Source: Gallionellaceae bacterium UBA5126
GTDB taxonomy: Bacteria > Pseudomonadota > Gammaproteobacteria > Burkholderiales > Gallionellaceae
DNA length: 8,669 bases
Assembly (NCBI GenBank): GCA_002414205.1
Contig: DHYQ01000068.1
Span: 26,486 to 35,154 of the forward strand
Direction of reading: 5' to 3'
Both the position numbers and the translations under genes were made by a program. This document shows, piece by piece, positions 1-7,850 of this stretch. The notes under the pieces are model-generated. The model was not told the DNA's origin. It saw nothing but the letters and a program-made list of their open reading frames with translations, and did no database searches. How positions within the stretch are numbered: position 1 is the first letter of the stretch; each line of letters opens with the position of its first letter.

Positions 1-57
1 GTGTTTGAAGTCAAAGGCGCGTTCAATCGCAGAACCGTTTCGGTGGTTGAAGCCTAA
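1..57 (+). CDS. rpmA: 50S ribosomal protein L27, C-terminal end (partial)
   Basis: The window opens inside an open frame that ends at TAA 55-57. The 18 visible residues begin VFEVKGAFNRRTVSVVEA. FEVKG followed by N-R and a short hydrophobic/acidic end is the C-terminus of bacterial L27, a large-subunit protein whose N-terminus reaches the peptidyl-transferase centre. The start lies outside the window. The first base triplet, GTG, is an internal Val codon and not a start. The identification is supported by the next gene being obgE, since rplU-rpmA-obgE is a widespread order in proteobacteria. Only the tail is visible, so the call rests on the short match plus context. Confidence 0.85.
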   Translation: MFEVKGAFNRRTVSVVEA

Positions 58-76
58 TCGCACTGCTGCACAAGAC

Positions 77-104
77 AGCCCTATCGCAAGGTAGGGCTTT
101 TTTA
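77..104 (+). terminator. Rho-independent terminator after rpmA
   Basis: AGCCCTA (77-83) pairs perfectly with TAGGGCT (92-98) around an 8-base loop and runs into a T tract (98-103). It lies 20 bases after the rpmA stop. It should end the ribosomal-protein transcript, so obgE needs read-through or a promoter of its own. I could not identify a convincing one. Confidence 0.85.
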
Positions 105-135
105 TTTGGGATAGCGCATTACTCCTTCCTCCTCT

Positions 136-220
136 CAGGGGGAAGGGTGGGATGGGGGTGTAAATGTTGTGTCGAGCGCGACTGTTCTACCCCCACCCTA
201 GCCCTCCCCCTGCAAGGGGG
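136..220. repeat. GC-rich imperfect inverted repeat between rpmA and obgE
   Basis: Arm 136-159 (starts CAGGGGGAAGGG) and arm 189-212 (ends CCCTCCCCCTG) are reverse complements at 20 of 24 positions, separated by 29 bases. The right arm runs on into its own small hairpin, CCCCCT-GCA-AGGGGG (206-220). Short G/C-run palindromes of this kind are a known dispersed intergenic repeat type in GC-rich proteobacteria, often seen next to genes. Only one full element is in the window, so its dispersed nature is inferred. It occupies most of the rpmA-obgE gap. Confidence 0.7.
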
Positions 221-233
221 CGGGGATGTTTGA

Positions 234-1337
<1,104 letters not shown>

Positions 1338-1339
1338 GC

Positions 1340-2458
1340 ATGGCGACGGTGCTGACAAATGCCAAACGCATCGTGGTCAAGGTGGGTAGCAGCCTAGTGA
1401 CAAATCAGGGCGCGGGGCTGGATTTGAATGCGCTGCAAAATTGGGCGCGGCAAATCGCGGCGCTGAATGCGCAGGGGCACGAGGTGGTGCTGGTGTCGTC
1501 CGGGGCGATTGCCGAAGGCATGCAGCGTCTGGGCTGGAGCAGCCGTCCCACCGCCGTGCACGATTTGCAGGCCGCCGCTGCCGTCGGGCAAATGGGGTTG
1601 GTGCAAGCCTATGAAAGTTGCTTCCGCCAGCACGAATTGCACGCCGCACAAGTGCTGCTGACCCACGCTGACTTGAGCGACCGCGAGCGTTACCTGAATG
1701 CCCGCGCCACCCTGACCACGCTGCTGGGCCTGCGCGTGATTCCGGTCATTAACGAAAACGACACTGTTGTCACCGACGAAATCAAGTTTGGCGACAACGA
1801 CACCCTGGGCGCGCTGGTGGCCAATCTGATCGACGCCGACGCGCTGATTATCCTCACCGACCAAATCGGCCTGTTTACCGCCGACCCGCGCAAGGAGCCG
1901 ACCGCCACGCTGGTCAGCGAAGGTCAGGCCGGTGACGTGGCGCTGGAGCGCATGGCGGGTGGCGCAGGCAGCGCCATTGGGCGCGGCGGCATGCTGACCA
2001 AAATCCTCGCCGCCAAACGCGCCGCCCGCAGCGGGGCGCATACCGCCATTGCCTCCGGCCACGAACGCGACGTGCTGCTGCGCCTGATGCAAGGCGAGTC
2101 GATTGGCACATTGCTGGTCGCTCCCAACCTGACCCTCGCCGCACGTAAACAATGGCTGGCCGACCATCTGCAAGTGGCGGGCAAACTGCTGCTGGACGAC
2201 GGCGCGGCAAGTGCCTTGCGGCACGGTGGCAAAAGCCTGTTGCCGATTGGCATCACCGCCGTACAGGGCGAATTCAAGCGCGGTGCGGTGGTAGCCTGCC
2301 TGGCCCCGGATGGTCACACTGTCGCCCATGGCCTGATTAACTACAATGCCCAAGAAGCCCGCCGTCTGGCCGGGCATGCCAGCGGCGAAATCGACAGCCT
2401 GCTGGGCTACGGCGGCGACCACGAAATCATCCACCGCGACAATCTGGTGGTGCTGTAA
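1340..2458 (+). CDS. proB: Glutamate 5-kinase with C-terminal PUA domain
   Basis: Phosphorylates L-glutamate to gamma-glutamyl phosphate, the first committed step of proline synthesis; cytoplasmic. It has 372 residues against 367 in E. coli. The amino-acid-kinase domain (about 8-250) shows VKVGSS with Lys14, the SSGAIAEG loop (53-60), INENDTV with Asp141, FGDNDTLG with Asn153, [11 protein letters not shown] at 173-183 and GGMLTK at 216-221. A PUA domain follows (about 280-372). E. coli ProB is feedback-inhibited by proline through the kinase domain, and the same is expected here. The start ATG lies 2 bases after the obgE TAA, with GGAGG (1328-1332) inside the end of obgE at 7-base spacing, which indicates translational coupling. 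proA, the next pathway enzyme, is not adjacent, which is common in betaproteobacteria. Confidence 0.97.
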   Translation: MATVLTNAKRIVVKVGSSLVTNQGAGLDLNALQNWARQIAALNAQGHEVVLVSSGAIAEGMQRLGWSSRPTAVHDLQAAAAVGQMGLVQAYESCFRQHELHAAQVLLTHADLSDRERYLNARATLTTLLGLRVIPVINENDTVVTDEIKFGDNDTLGALVANLIDADALIILTDQIGLFTADPRKEPTATLVSEGQAGDVALERMAGGAGSAIGRGGMLTKILAAKRAARSGAHTAIASGHERDVLLRLMQGESIGTLLVAPNLTLAARKQWLADHLQVAGKLLLDDGAASALRHGGKSLLPIGITAVQGEFKRGAVVACLAPDGHTVAHGLINYNAQEARRLAGHASGEIDSLLGYGGDHEIIHRDNLVVL

Positions 2459-2535
2459 GCCTTCCCGACCCGGCGCGAGATTTTTTGCCCGTTGCCGGGC
2501 GGTAATCCTTGAAAACTGTGGCAGAATGCACCCCG

Positions 2536-2579
2536 GCCCGGTCATGCCGGGCAAGGGATGCAGCAGGGCCTAGACCCTG
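2536..2579 (+). other. Structured leader upstream of the coiled-coil gene
   Basis: Two short hairpins follow each other in the 177-base gap after proB: GCCCGG-TCATG-CCGGGC (2536-2552) and CAGGG-CCTAGA-CCCTG (2564-2579). Neither has a T tract, so they are not intrinsic terminators. I do not recognise a known riboswitch or small RNA. TTGAAA (2509-2514) and CAGAAT (2522-2527) lie upstream, but their 7-base spacing is wrong for one sigma-70 promoter. The gap may hold the promoter and 5' leader of the next unit. Confidence 0.35.
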
Positions 2580-2598
2580 TCGTCATGGGAGGCCGCAC

Positions 2599-2703
2599 AT
2601 GGCCAGTGGATTGCAATCACGTGTGGAGGTGCAAATTGTTCAGAAACATCATTCTGTTAATCGTGCTGGTCAGTGGCTTGGTCGCGGGCTATTTTGTCGG
2701 TAG
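2599..2703 (+). other. Possible 34-codon overlapping leader ORF
   Basis: ATG at 2599 is preceded by a strong ribosome binding site, GGGAGG (2587-2592), at 6-base spacing. The frame runs 34 codons (MASGLQSRVEVQ...) to TAG 2701-2703. It overlaps, in a different frame, the TTG start (2636) of the following membrane protein. The peptide has no recognisable domain. It could be a leader peptide that couples translation to the downstream gene, or a chance frame behind a chance purine run. Confidence 0.2.
2625..2638 (+). promoter_or_regulatory. Ribosome binding site that fixes a TTG start
   Basis: GGAGG (2625-2629) lies 6 bases before TTG (2636-2638). This is the best Shine-Dalgarno in the neighbourhood for the coiled-coil gene. 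It puts the start directly in front of the transmembrane helix, whereas the upstream in-frame ATG at 2558 would add 26 residues with no membrane or signal character. Confidence 0.75.
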
Positions 2704-3130
2704 CTATAAGGGCCGCGAAGCCATGGAGGCCTTGGAAAAGGAAAAAGCCCTTCAGGAAACCTTGAAGAAGGATCACGATGCCATCCAGGCTGGCCTGCAA
2801 CAAAAACTGGGCGCGGTGGAGGATCAGCGTAAGAGTCAGCTAGAAGAAGCGCAGAAAAAATACCAGGATCAAAGCGCGCAATGGGAAAAATCCAAGGCTA
2901 ATCTGGATGCCACCATCAAGAAACAGACGGTTCTGTTGGCCAACACTAACCGCGATATTGACTCGCTGGTAAAGAAGTTGCCAACCGCCACCGGGGCGGA
3001 GCGCGCCAAGCTGGAAGCGGAAATTGCCCGCCTGCGTCAACAGGCGCAGAGCATACAGGTTGAGGCGGACGGTACGCGCTGCCTGCAAGTTCAGGCACCA
3101 CGTGCTGTGATTGACGCCCTCGGCAAATAA
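2636..3130 (+). CDS. Single-pass membrane coiled-coil protein, i-spanin (Rz)-like
   Basis: No exact family is recognised. From the TTG start the protein has 164 residues: an N-terminal transmembrane helix (about 5-22, IILLIVLVSGLVAGYFVG), then a long charged coiled coil (about 28-141, rich in Lys, Glu, Gln and Ala), then a short end with a single cysteine, GTRCLQVQAPRAVIDAL (146-162). Expected topology is N-in with the coiled coil in the periplasm. Inner-membrane anchor, periplasmic coiled coil and a Cys-Leu...Pro..Val...Leu end are what phage inner-membrane spanins (Rz/LysB type) look like, and the next gene is a small lipoprotein with Rz1/LysC-like spacing. The order and size fit a two-component spanin, but no holin, endolysin or other phage gene lies near. 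It could instead be an unrelated envelope protein. The longer frame from ATG 2558 is disfavoured because its extra 26 residues look random. Confidence 0.8.
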   Translation: MFRNIILLIVLVSGLVAGYFVGSYKGREAMEALEKEKALQETLKKDHDAIQAGLQQKLGAVEDQRKSQLEEAQKKYQDQSAQWEKSKANLDATIKKQTVLLANTNRDIDSLVKKLPTATGAERAKLEAEIARLRQQAQSIQVEADGTRCLQVQAPRAVIDALGK

Positions 3131-3146
3131 GAAAGAGGAAGAAACC

Positions 3147-3461
3147 ATGATGAAACTCGCTCCCGTTTTGGCAGCCTTGCTGCTCTCCGCTTGCGTGACC
3201 ACCATGCCTGTGGCCACCAATTCCATTCAGTGCAACCCACCCGAAGCGCAATTAGCGTTCAAATGCGCCGAACCCGGCAAAATCCCGGAAGGGGCGACCT
3301 TTGAAAATCTGGTGGACGTGATGCGCGCTGACCGTCAGGCGCTACGCGAATGCGGCATTTCGCTCAATGCCCTGAACGAAACCATCAGAAGCTGCAAGCA
3401 GGCAATTGATCAATACAATCAAAAGGTGGACGAAGCCAACGCTGCTGCCAAGAAAAATTGA
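3147..3461 (+). CDS. Small cysteine-rich lipoprotein, o-spanin (Rz1/LysC)-like
   Basis: A 104-residue precursor. MMKLAPVLAALLLSAC is a lipoprotein signal with lipobox LSAC and lipidated Cys16. Val17 at position +2 (no Asp) suggests sorting to the outer membrane. The mature part has Cys29, Cys40, Cys69 and Cys83. The layout C-N-P-P...C-x-x-P...P-x-G-A-T-F-x-x-L...R-x-x-L-x-x-C resembles small phage o-spanin lipoproteins of the LysC/Rz1 type, where paired cysteines and a short Pro-rich part precede a helical end. The start is ATG 3147 (ATG 3150 is also possible), behind GAGGAA (3135-3140), and the frame begins 16 bases after the coiled-coil gene stops, so the two form an operon closed by the terminator at 3481. 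The ATG at 3111 in the same frame would spoil the signal peptide. The lipoprotein call is firm; the spanin assignment is inferred from pattern and context. Confidence 0.85.
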   Translation: MMKLAPVLAALLLSACVTTMPVATNSIQCNPPEAQLAFKCAEPGKIPEGATFENLVDVMRADRQALRECGISLNALNETIRSCKQAIDQYNQKVDEANAAAKKN

Positions 3462-3480
3462 GCCAGCGTGCACAATGACC

Positions 3481-3506
3481 AGAGCGGGTGAAAACCCGCT
3501 CTTTTT
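3481..3506 (+). terminator. Strong Rho-independent terminator after the lipoprotein gene
   Basis: AGAGCGGGT (3481-3489) pairs perfectly with ACCCGCTCT (3494-3502) around a GAAA tetraloop (3490-3493), followed by TTTTT. It ends the plus-strand unit. The T tract exists only in the plus direction, so it is not an equally good terminator for the convergent minus-strand gene, whose stop codon lies 3 bases further on. Confidence 0.95.
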
Positions 3507-3508
3507 CG

Positions 3509-4729
3509 TTACGCGGCGTGCTTCAGCGCCTTGGCCTGTGCCTTGAGTTGCGTGGCCGCCAGGGTATAGCCGCCCATTGCCCCGTCGATGAAATGCACAT
3601 GGTGGTCGGTGGAGGCGGAGGGCACCACGCAGGTCATCAGCGCTTCGCTGGACAAATGCGTGCCGTAGATAATCCGTCCGCGTTGCTGATAATCGGCCAG
3701 CAGTTGCTGGATGGCCTCAATTTGCGCCGGGGTGCAGTCCAGCACCATGCGCAGGGTTTCATCGTATTTTTTGAAGTCTGAATTCAACTTTTGCTTCACT
3801 TTGTACTGCTCGGCATCAAACTTTTTGGTGGCGATGCCCCAGGCCAGCACGCGGTTGGACACCAGTGCCCAGACGTAGTTGACAATCCAGTTGACGACAA
3901 AAATGCTGGAAAAACTTTTCAGGCGTGCCTCCAGCGAAAACTTGCGCGGAAACACCGGCCAACTGACATTTTCCGGGCGCACCGGGGTGGCACTGCGCAG
4001 ATCGTCGTTCAGAATCGCGGTCAGTTGTTCTAGCAGTACGGGCAGAATAGGGTGCTCCGGCGTCTCGTGCAGCGGTTTGCACAAGATGGTTAGCACTTGT
4101 CCTCGGGTAGATTTCAAGGGATTCAAGCGACAGGACAAGCCGTACAAATGTGCTGGCCCAGTCACCGGTGCATCGGTCAGCAAATGCGCTTGCGGGGCGT
4201 TGCCCTTGATCATGTCCTCGGCCAGGGTCAGTCCGCCGCCCTTGAATTGGGCTAAATAGTTGCCGGGGGAGAGTTCATACTTGGCCACTTTGACCGGGCA
4301 ACCCCGTGCCTTCAGGGTACCGACGGCCACATAGCCGATACGTAATTCCAGGCCATATTCCTGTTGTGACAAGCGTTTTAAACGAGCCAAATCTTCCAGT
4401 ACCAACTGGCTGACCGCTATCGGCACCAGCAGCGTCGCCCCATCGCCGCCGAACACGAACGGCAGATCCAGTGTGCCGATGATATTGACGTAGCTGGAAA
4501 TGGTGGCTGCGCCGACCAGATTAACCTCCTTGTAGCGCCCGTCCTGCACGGCCTTGGTCGAGCCGCGAATGTCGGTCAGTACCACCAGCCAGTCATCTGG
4601 CACCTCCTGATACAGCGCGTCATTGGCGACGAGGGAGAAATCCTGGAAGGGGGGCAGGGCGTGATAGAAGGCGAAATGTGCGATCAAGTCCATAACGGGC
4701 AGGCGGAGGGCGTGAGGAAGGGCCTGCAT
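3509..4729 (-). CDS. DUF3095 family protein with class III cyclase-like motifs
   Basis: 406 residues from the ATG at 4729. The N-terminal block, FYHALPPFQDF (21-31), TDIRGSTKA (52-60), GRYKEVN (64-70) and PFVFGGDGATLLVP (90-103), is typical of DUF3095, a bacterial family without an assigned function. TDIRGST, FGGDG and LRIGYVAVG (129-137) follow in the order of the class III adenylate/guanylate cyclase core, with Asp53 and Asp96 where the two metal-binding aspartates would be. The cyclase Asn-x-x-x-Arg pair appears as Asn157 followed by Gln161, so the usual transition-state Arg is missing. A hydrophobic stretch (about 276-290) could be a buried or membrane-contacting helix. Activity is unknown. 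An alternative start, ATG 4693 (residue 13), gives a length closer to the family; neither has a clear ribosome binding site. It lies 57 bases after selO on the same strand and may share its transcript. Confidence 0.85.
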   Translation of the reverse strand: MQALPHALRLPVMDLIAHFAFYHALPPFQDFSLVANDALYQEVPDDWLVVLTDIRGSTKAVQDGRYKEVNLVGAATISSYVNIIGTLDLPFVFGGDGATLLVPIAVSQLVLEDLARLKRLSQQEYGLELRIGYVAVGTLKARGCPVKVAKYELSPGNYLAQFKGGGLTLAEDMIKGNAPQAHLLTDAPVTGPAHLYGLSCRLNPLKSTRGQVLTILCKPLHETPEHPILPVLLEQLTAILNDDLRSATPVRPENVSWPVFPRKFSLEARLKSFSSIFVVNWIVNYVWALVSNRVLAWGIATKKFDAEQYKVKQKLNSDFKKYDETLRMVLDCTPAQIEAIQQLLADYQQRGRIIYGTHLSSEALMTCVVPSASTDHHVHFIDGAMGGYTLAATQLKAQAKALKHAA

Positions 4730-4786
4730 TGTAGAGGCTGTGACACTTGACCGGCTGTTTTTTTCACGTCAGCCGCGTGCGATCCG

Positions 4787-6331
4787 TCACGAGCTGCACG
4801 ACAACATCGACGCGCCGGGTTTGTTGCGCGCCCAGTCCGGGCGCAGGGCCAATAGGTTGGGCGGGCAGTCGTCGGCGTAGGGGTGGCGGGCGGCGTCCAG
4901 CAGGCGTTGTGCCGGGCGCATATCGCCTTGCTCGGCGGCTGCGATGGCCTGATGCGCCAGATAATTACGCAGCACAAAGTTAGGGTTGACCTGTGCCATG
5001 CGGATGCGGCGTGCGGTGGGTGTGTCGTCCTGTTGTTGCACGCGGGCAAAATAGCGCGTCAACCAATCCTGCCACTGGGTGCGGTGATGGTCTAGCAAAG
5101 CGGGCTGGTAAAACGCCGGGGCCAGCACGGCCAGATCGTCGCTTTTCACCTCGCCCAGACAGCGGAAAAAGCGCGTCATATCGACTTCGCATTGCTGCAT
5201 AAAATCAAATACTTCGCCGATCAGTTCGCCATCGCTGTCCTGCCATTGCAACAAGCCAAACTTGCCCGCCAGCATGCGTTGCAAGCCGTCATTCCAGGCA
5301 GTGTCGAACTGGCGCAGCGCCTCGTCCAGCCCTGCTGGGTTCAGCGTCGCCAGCGCTTCCGCCAGCCGCTCCAGATTCCAGCGCGCCACGCCGGGCTGAT
5401 TACCGAAGCAATAGCGGCGCATCTCGGCGTCGGTGGTGTTGGGCGTCCAGCCGGGGTCGAAATTGTCCACCCAGCCATACGGGCCGTAGTCGATGGTCAG
5501 GCCGAGGATGGACAGATTGTCGGTGTTCATCACGCCATGCACAAAGCCGACACGCAGCCATTCCACCATCAGGCGGGCGGTGCGGGTGCAGATTTCCGCC
5601 AGCCACACGGCGAGGATGTCGGGCTGTTGCGCGTCCAGATGGGGAAAATCGCGGCGCAGGGTGAATTGCACCAATCGCTGCAACAGCGCCGTTTCGCCGC
5701 GTGCCGCCAGAATCTCGAAATGCCCGAAGCGCAAAAACGACGGCGCGACGCGGCAGACGATGGCCCCCGGCTCGTCACGCGGATGACCGTCATACAGCAT
5801 GTCGCGCCGCACGCTTTCGCCACTGCCGATCAAACACAACGCCCGCGTGGTCGGCACGCCGAGGTGGTACATGGCCTCGCTGCACAAAAATTCGCGCAAC
5901 GACGAGCGCAACACGGCGCGTCCATCCGCCCGGCGCGAATACGGCGTCGGCCCCGCGCCTTTCAGTTGCAACTCCCAGCGTTCGCCGCGCTGATTAACCA
6001 CCTCGCCCAGCCCGATGGCGCGCCCGTCGCCCAGTTGCCCGGCCCATTGCCCAAACTGGTGCCCGCCGTAGCAGGTGGCGTAGCTGTCCATGCCGGGCAA
6101 CAGACGATTGCCGCTGAAGGCTTGCACAAACGCCTCGCTCTGTACGCTGGTGGTGTCCAAGTCCAGCAGATCAGCCACCTCGGCGGCATGCAACAACAAG
6201 CGCGGCGCGGCTACTGGCGTGGGAGAAACATGCGCCCAGCACAGGCCGGGCGTTTGACGGGAATGCGGCTGGCCGCTGCGATCGCCGGGCAGCTCGCGGA
6301 TGAAGGCGTTGTCGAATTGGAGGGTTTGCAT
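4787..6331 (-). CDS. selO: Protein adenylyltransferase SelO (YdiU)
   Basis: Pseudokinase-fold enzyme that transfers AMP from ATP to Ser, Thr or Tyr of target proteins; linked to redox stress in E. coli. 514 residues, full family length. Visible motifs: YATCYGGHQFGQWAGQLGDG (84-103), GDGRAIGLGE (101-110), ELQLKGAGPTPYSR with Lys124, REFLCSEAMYHLGVPTTR (146-163), VHGVMNTDNLSILG with Asp271 and Asn272, and DYGPYGW with Asp281. The 10-residue spacing between the two Asp residues is the family's metal/catalytic spacing. The C-terminal SCSS holds Cys512, the position that is selenocysteine in some eukaryotes. Cys248 is placed like the partner Cys of the redox-sensitive disulfide described for E. 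coli SelO. The start ATG at 6331 matches the family start (LQFDN-F). The ribosome binding site is weak (GGAA). A candidate -10 lies at 6360-6365. Confidence 0.96.
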   Translation of the reverse strand: MQTLQFDNAFIRELPGDRSGQPHSRQTPGLCWAHVSPTPVAAPRLLLHAAEVADLLDLDTTSVQSEAFVQAFSGNRLLPGMDSYATCYGGHQFGQWAGQLGDGRAIGLGEVVNQRGERWELQLKGAGPTPYSRRADGRAVLRSSLREFLCSEAMYHLGVPTTRALCLIGSGESVRRDMLYDGHPRDEPGAIVCRVAPSFLRFGHFEILAARGETALLQRLVQFTLRRDFPHLDAQQPDILAVWLAEICTRTARLMVEWLRVGFVHGVMNTDNLSILGLTIDYGPYGWVDNFDPGWTPNTTDAEMRRYCFGNQPGVARWNLERLAEALATLNPAGLDEALRQFDTAWNDGLQRMLAGKFGLLQWQDSDGELIGEVFDFMQQCEVDMTRFFRCLGEVKSDDLAVLAPAFYQPALLDHHRTQWQDWLTRYFARVQQQDDTPTARRIRMAQVNPNFVLRNYLAHQAIAAAEQGDMRPAQRLLDAARHPYADDCPPNLLALRPDWARNKPGASMLSCSS

Positions 6332-6359
6332 GGCGGTTATTTCCGATTGAATTGGTCGG

Positions 6360-6365
6360 ATTATA
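6360..6365 (-). promoter_or_regulatory. Candidate -10 box for selO
   Basis: On the minus strand the hexamer is a perfect TATAAT, which would start transcription about 20 bases before the selO ATG. No good -35 hexamer stands 16-18 bases upstream and there is no extended -10, so the promoter is only a candidate. Confidence 0.4.
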
Positions 6366-6438
6366 ACTGCTGCGGAAACCGAGAGGAGGGGGATTGATGG
6401 CGATCAAGTCATCATTTGTCGTGTGATTTCCACGGAAA

Positions 6439-6471
6439 CGTAGGGTGCAATAAGCGTAAGTGCATTGCACC
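6439..6471 (+). repeat. REP-like palindrome, copy A
   Basis: 33 bases beginning CGTAGGGTGCAATAAGC. GGTGCAAT (6444-6451) pairs perfectly with ATTGCACC (6464-6471). Inside the stem an AA bulge is followed by GCG-TAAG-TGC, closed by a G-T pair. The GTAG at the 5' foot of a short bulged hairpin is the mark of REP elements handled by RAYT (Y1-type) transposases. Copy A faces copy B across a 26-base spacer. Confidence 0.85.
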
Positions 6472-6497
6472 AATTCTTTGATTTGTTGGGTCTTTTT

Positions 6498-6526
6498 GTG
6501 CAATGCGCTGCGCTTATTGCACCCTA
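6498..6526 (-). repeat. REP-like palindrome, copy B (inverted, overlaps the hpnE stop)
   Basis: Read on the minus strand it begins TAGGGTGCAATAAGCGCAGC and is the inverted partner of copy A. The first 16 bases from TAGGG are identical between the two. The inner stem is GCG-CAG-CGC, where copy A has GCG-TAAG-TGC, so stem pairing is kept while the bases vary. The 5' head is CTAG instead of GTAG. The TAG of this head is the stop codon of hpnE. Together A and B (6439-6526) form a REPIN-like long inverted repeat at the 3' end of hpnE and might act as a transcript-end structure. Confidence 0.85.
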
Positions 6527-7828
6527 GGAACCGCCCAACGCCAATGCCGCGCAGCGCAGTCCACTCAACACCGCGCCTTCCAACGTGGCCGGGTAGTCGC
6601 CTGCCGTGTAATCCCCCGCCAACCACAGTCCGGGCACGCCGGTTGCCTGCGGTGGACGGTACAGCCCGGCGCGGCAGGAGAAGGTGGCGCGCTTTTCGGC
6701 AATGACTTTGTACCAATCGGGGCGTGCGGTGATGCCGAATTCGCGCTGCAATTCGGCTACCACCGCCTCGGCCAGCGCGTCTTGCGGCAAATCTTGGTGC
6801 CGCCCCTCGGCGCTAATCACCGACACCAGCAGCCCGGCGCGCCCGCTGATCTGGCCGTGGTCAAACAGCCATTGGCTCAGGCACTGGTGCAAGCCCAGCA
6901 TGGGCGCGGGCAAGCTGACTGTCGGCGGATAGCGCAGGTAAACGGTGTAAATCGGCTGTTGCGGCAGGGCGGCGATGGCGGCGGTGTCCATCAGCGGAGC
7001 CAGCAGCCGCGCTGCCACACTGGGCGACGTGGCGCAAATCACCTGTTCGAAAGTCTCCACCCCCTGCGCGTGCGTGACCGCAAAACCCGCCGCCGTGCTG
7101 GCAATGGCGGTTGCGCCACAGGACAGGCGCACCGTGCCACCGCGCTGGGTGACGTACTCGGCGGCGCGTTGCGGGAAGAGGGCGCTGAAATCCAGCCGGG
7201 GCAACAGCATGTCGCTGTCCGCCCGGCGCTGGGTCAGCGCATCGCGCAACACCGTCAGCAACACCTGCGCCGACGCCTCGGCAATCGGCGTGTTCAGCGC
7301 CGCGATGCACAACGGCTCCCACAGCTTCAAGGTCAGCGCGCCGTCTTGTCCGTGCGTCGCCAGCAAATCCTCCACCGTGCAATCCGCCTGCCCACCCGGC
7401 AAGGCCGCCACGCGAAAACCCGCCAGCCGCAAGCGCAACATAAAGCGCCCCGCCCGCAGCCGCTCGCCCCAACTCAGCCCCCGCGCCTGAGCAAATGCCA
7501 GCAGCAAATGCAGCGGCGCAGGCAAATTCGGAGCCTTGAGCGAAAATTGCCCATGCAGCTCCAGTTGCAACGGCAAACGGACAAAATCTTGCGCCACCTC
7601 ACCACCGACCAGCTCAATCAAGCGCAAAGTCTGACGATAACAGCCCAGCAACAAATGCTGCCCGTTGTCCAATTGCATTCCCTGATGGGCAAATCCCCGC
7701 GCCCGCCCGCCCAGTTGGCGCGCACTTTCCAGCACCGTGACGGACAAACCGCGCTGCGCCAGCGTCGCCGCAGCGGCCATACCGGCATAACCCCCGCCGA
7801 GGATGGCGATTTTTTGTTTTGAATTCAT
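6524..7828 (-). CDS. hpnE: Hydroxysqualene dehydroxylase HpnE
   Basis: FAD-dependent amine-oxidase/desaturase-family enzyme that reduces hydroxysqualene to squalene, the third step of the HpnC-HpnD-HpnE route feeding hopanoid synthesis. 434 residues. The N-terminal FAD site is IAILGGGYAGMAAA (7-20) with Gly11, Gly13 and Gly16, Glu34 at the end of the second strand, and GGRAR at 40-44. DNGQHLLLGCY (54-64) is characteristic of HpnE. The C-terminal FAD motif LWLAGDYTAGDYPATLEGAV ends with a helix. The start is ATG 7828, because it stands directly before the FAD strand; a longer frame back to 8002 only adds translated repeat and leader. AGG at 7837-7839 is a weak ribosome binding site. The TAG stop comes from REP copy B. 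hpnC and hpnD are not next to it, so the rest of the pathway must lie elsewhere. A carotenoid-type desaturase is a less likely alternative. Confidence 0.92.
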   Translation of the reverse strand: MNSKQKIAILGGGYAGMAAAATLAQRGLSVTVLESARQLGGRARGFAHQGMQLDNGQHLLLGCYRQTLRLIELVGGEVAQDFVRLPLQLELHGQFSLKAPNLPAPLHLLLAFAQARGLSWGERLRAGRFMLRLRLAGFRVAALPGGQADCTVEDLLATHGQDGALTLKLWEPLCIAALNTPIAEASAQVLLTVLRDALTQRRADSDMLLPRLDFSALFPQRAAEYVTQRGGTVRLSCGATAIASTAAGFAVTHAQGVETFEQVICATSPSVAARLLAPLMDTAAIAALPQQPIYTVYLRYPPTVSLPAPMLGLHQCLSQWLFDHGQISGRAGLLVSVISAEGRHQDLPQDALAEAVVAELQREFGITARPDWYKVIAEKRATFSCRAGLYRPPQATGVPGLWLAGDYTAGDYPATLEGAVLSGLRCAALALGGS

Positions 7829-7850
7829 TTTATTAGCCTGATGTTGCACA

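Noticed and set aside
2509..2527. Promoter in front of the coiled-coil gene (TTGAAA and CAGAAT, or a sigma-54 site around TGGCA)
   Set aside because: The sigma-70-like hexamers are only 7 bases apart, and the sigma-54 GG/GC spacing is not met.
4752..4775. Terminator between selO and the DUF3095 gene
   Set aside because: CGGCTG and CAGCCG can pair, but the T or A run lies in the 12-base loop and no T tract follows on either strand. The two genes may therefore be co-transcribed.
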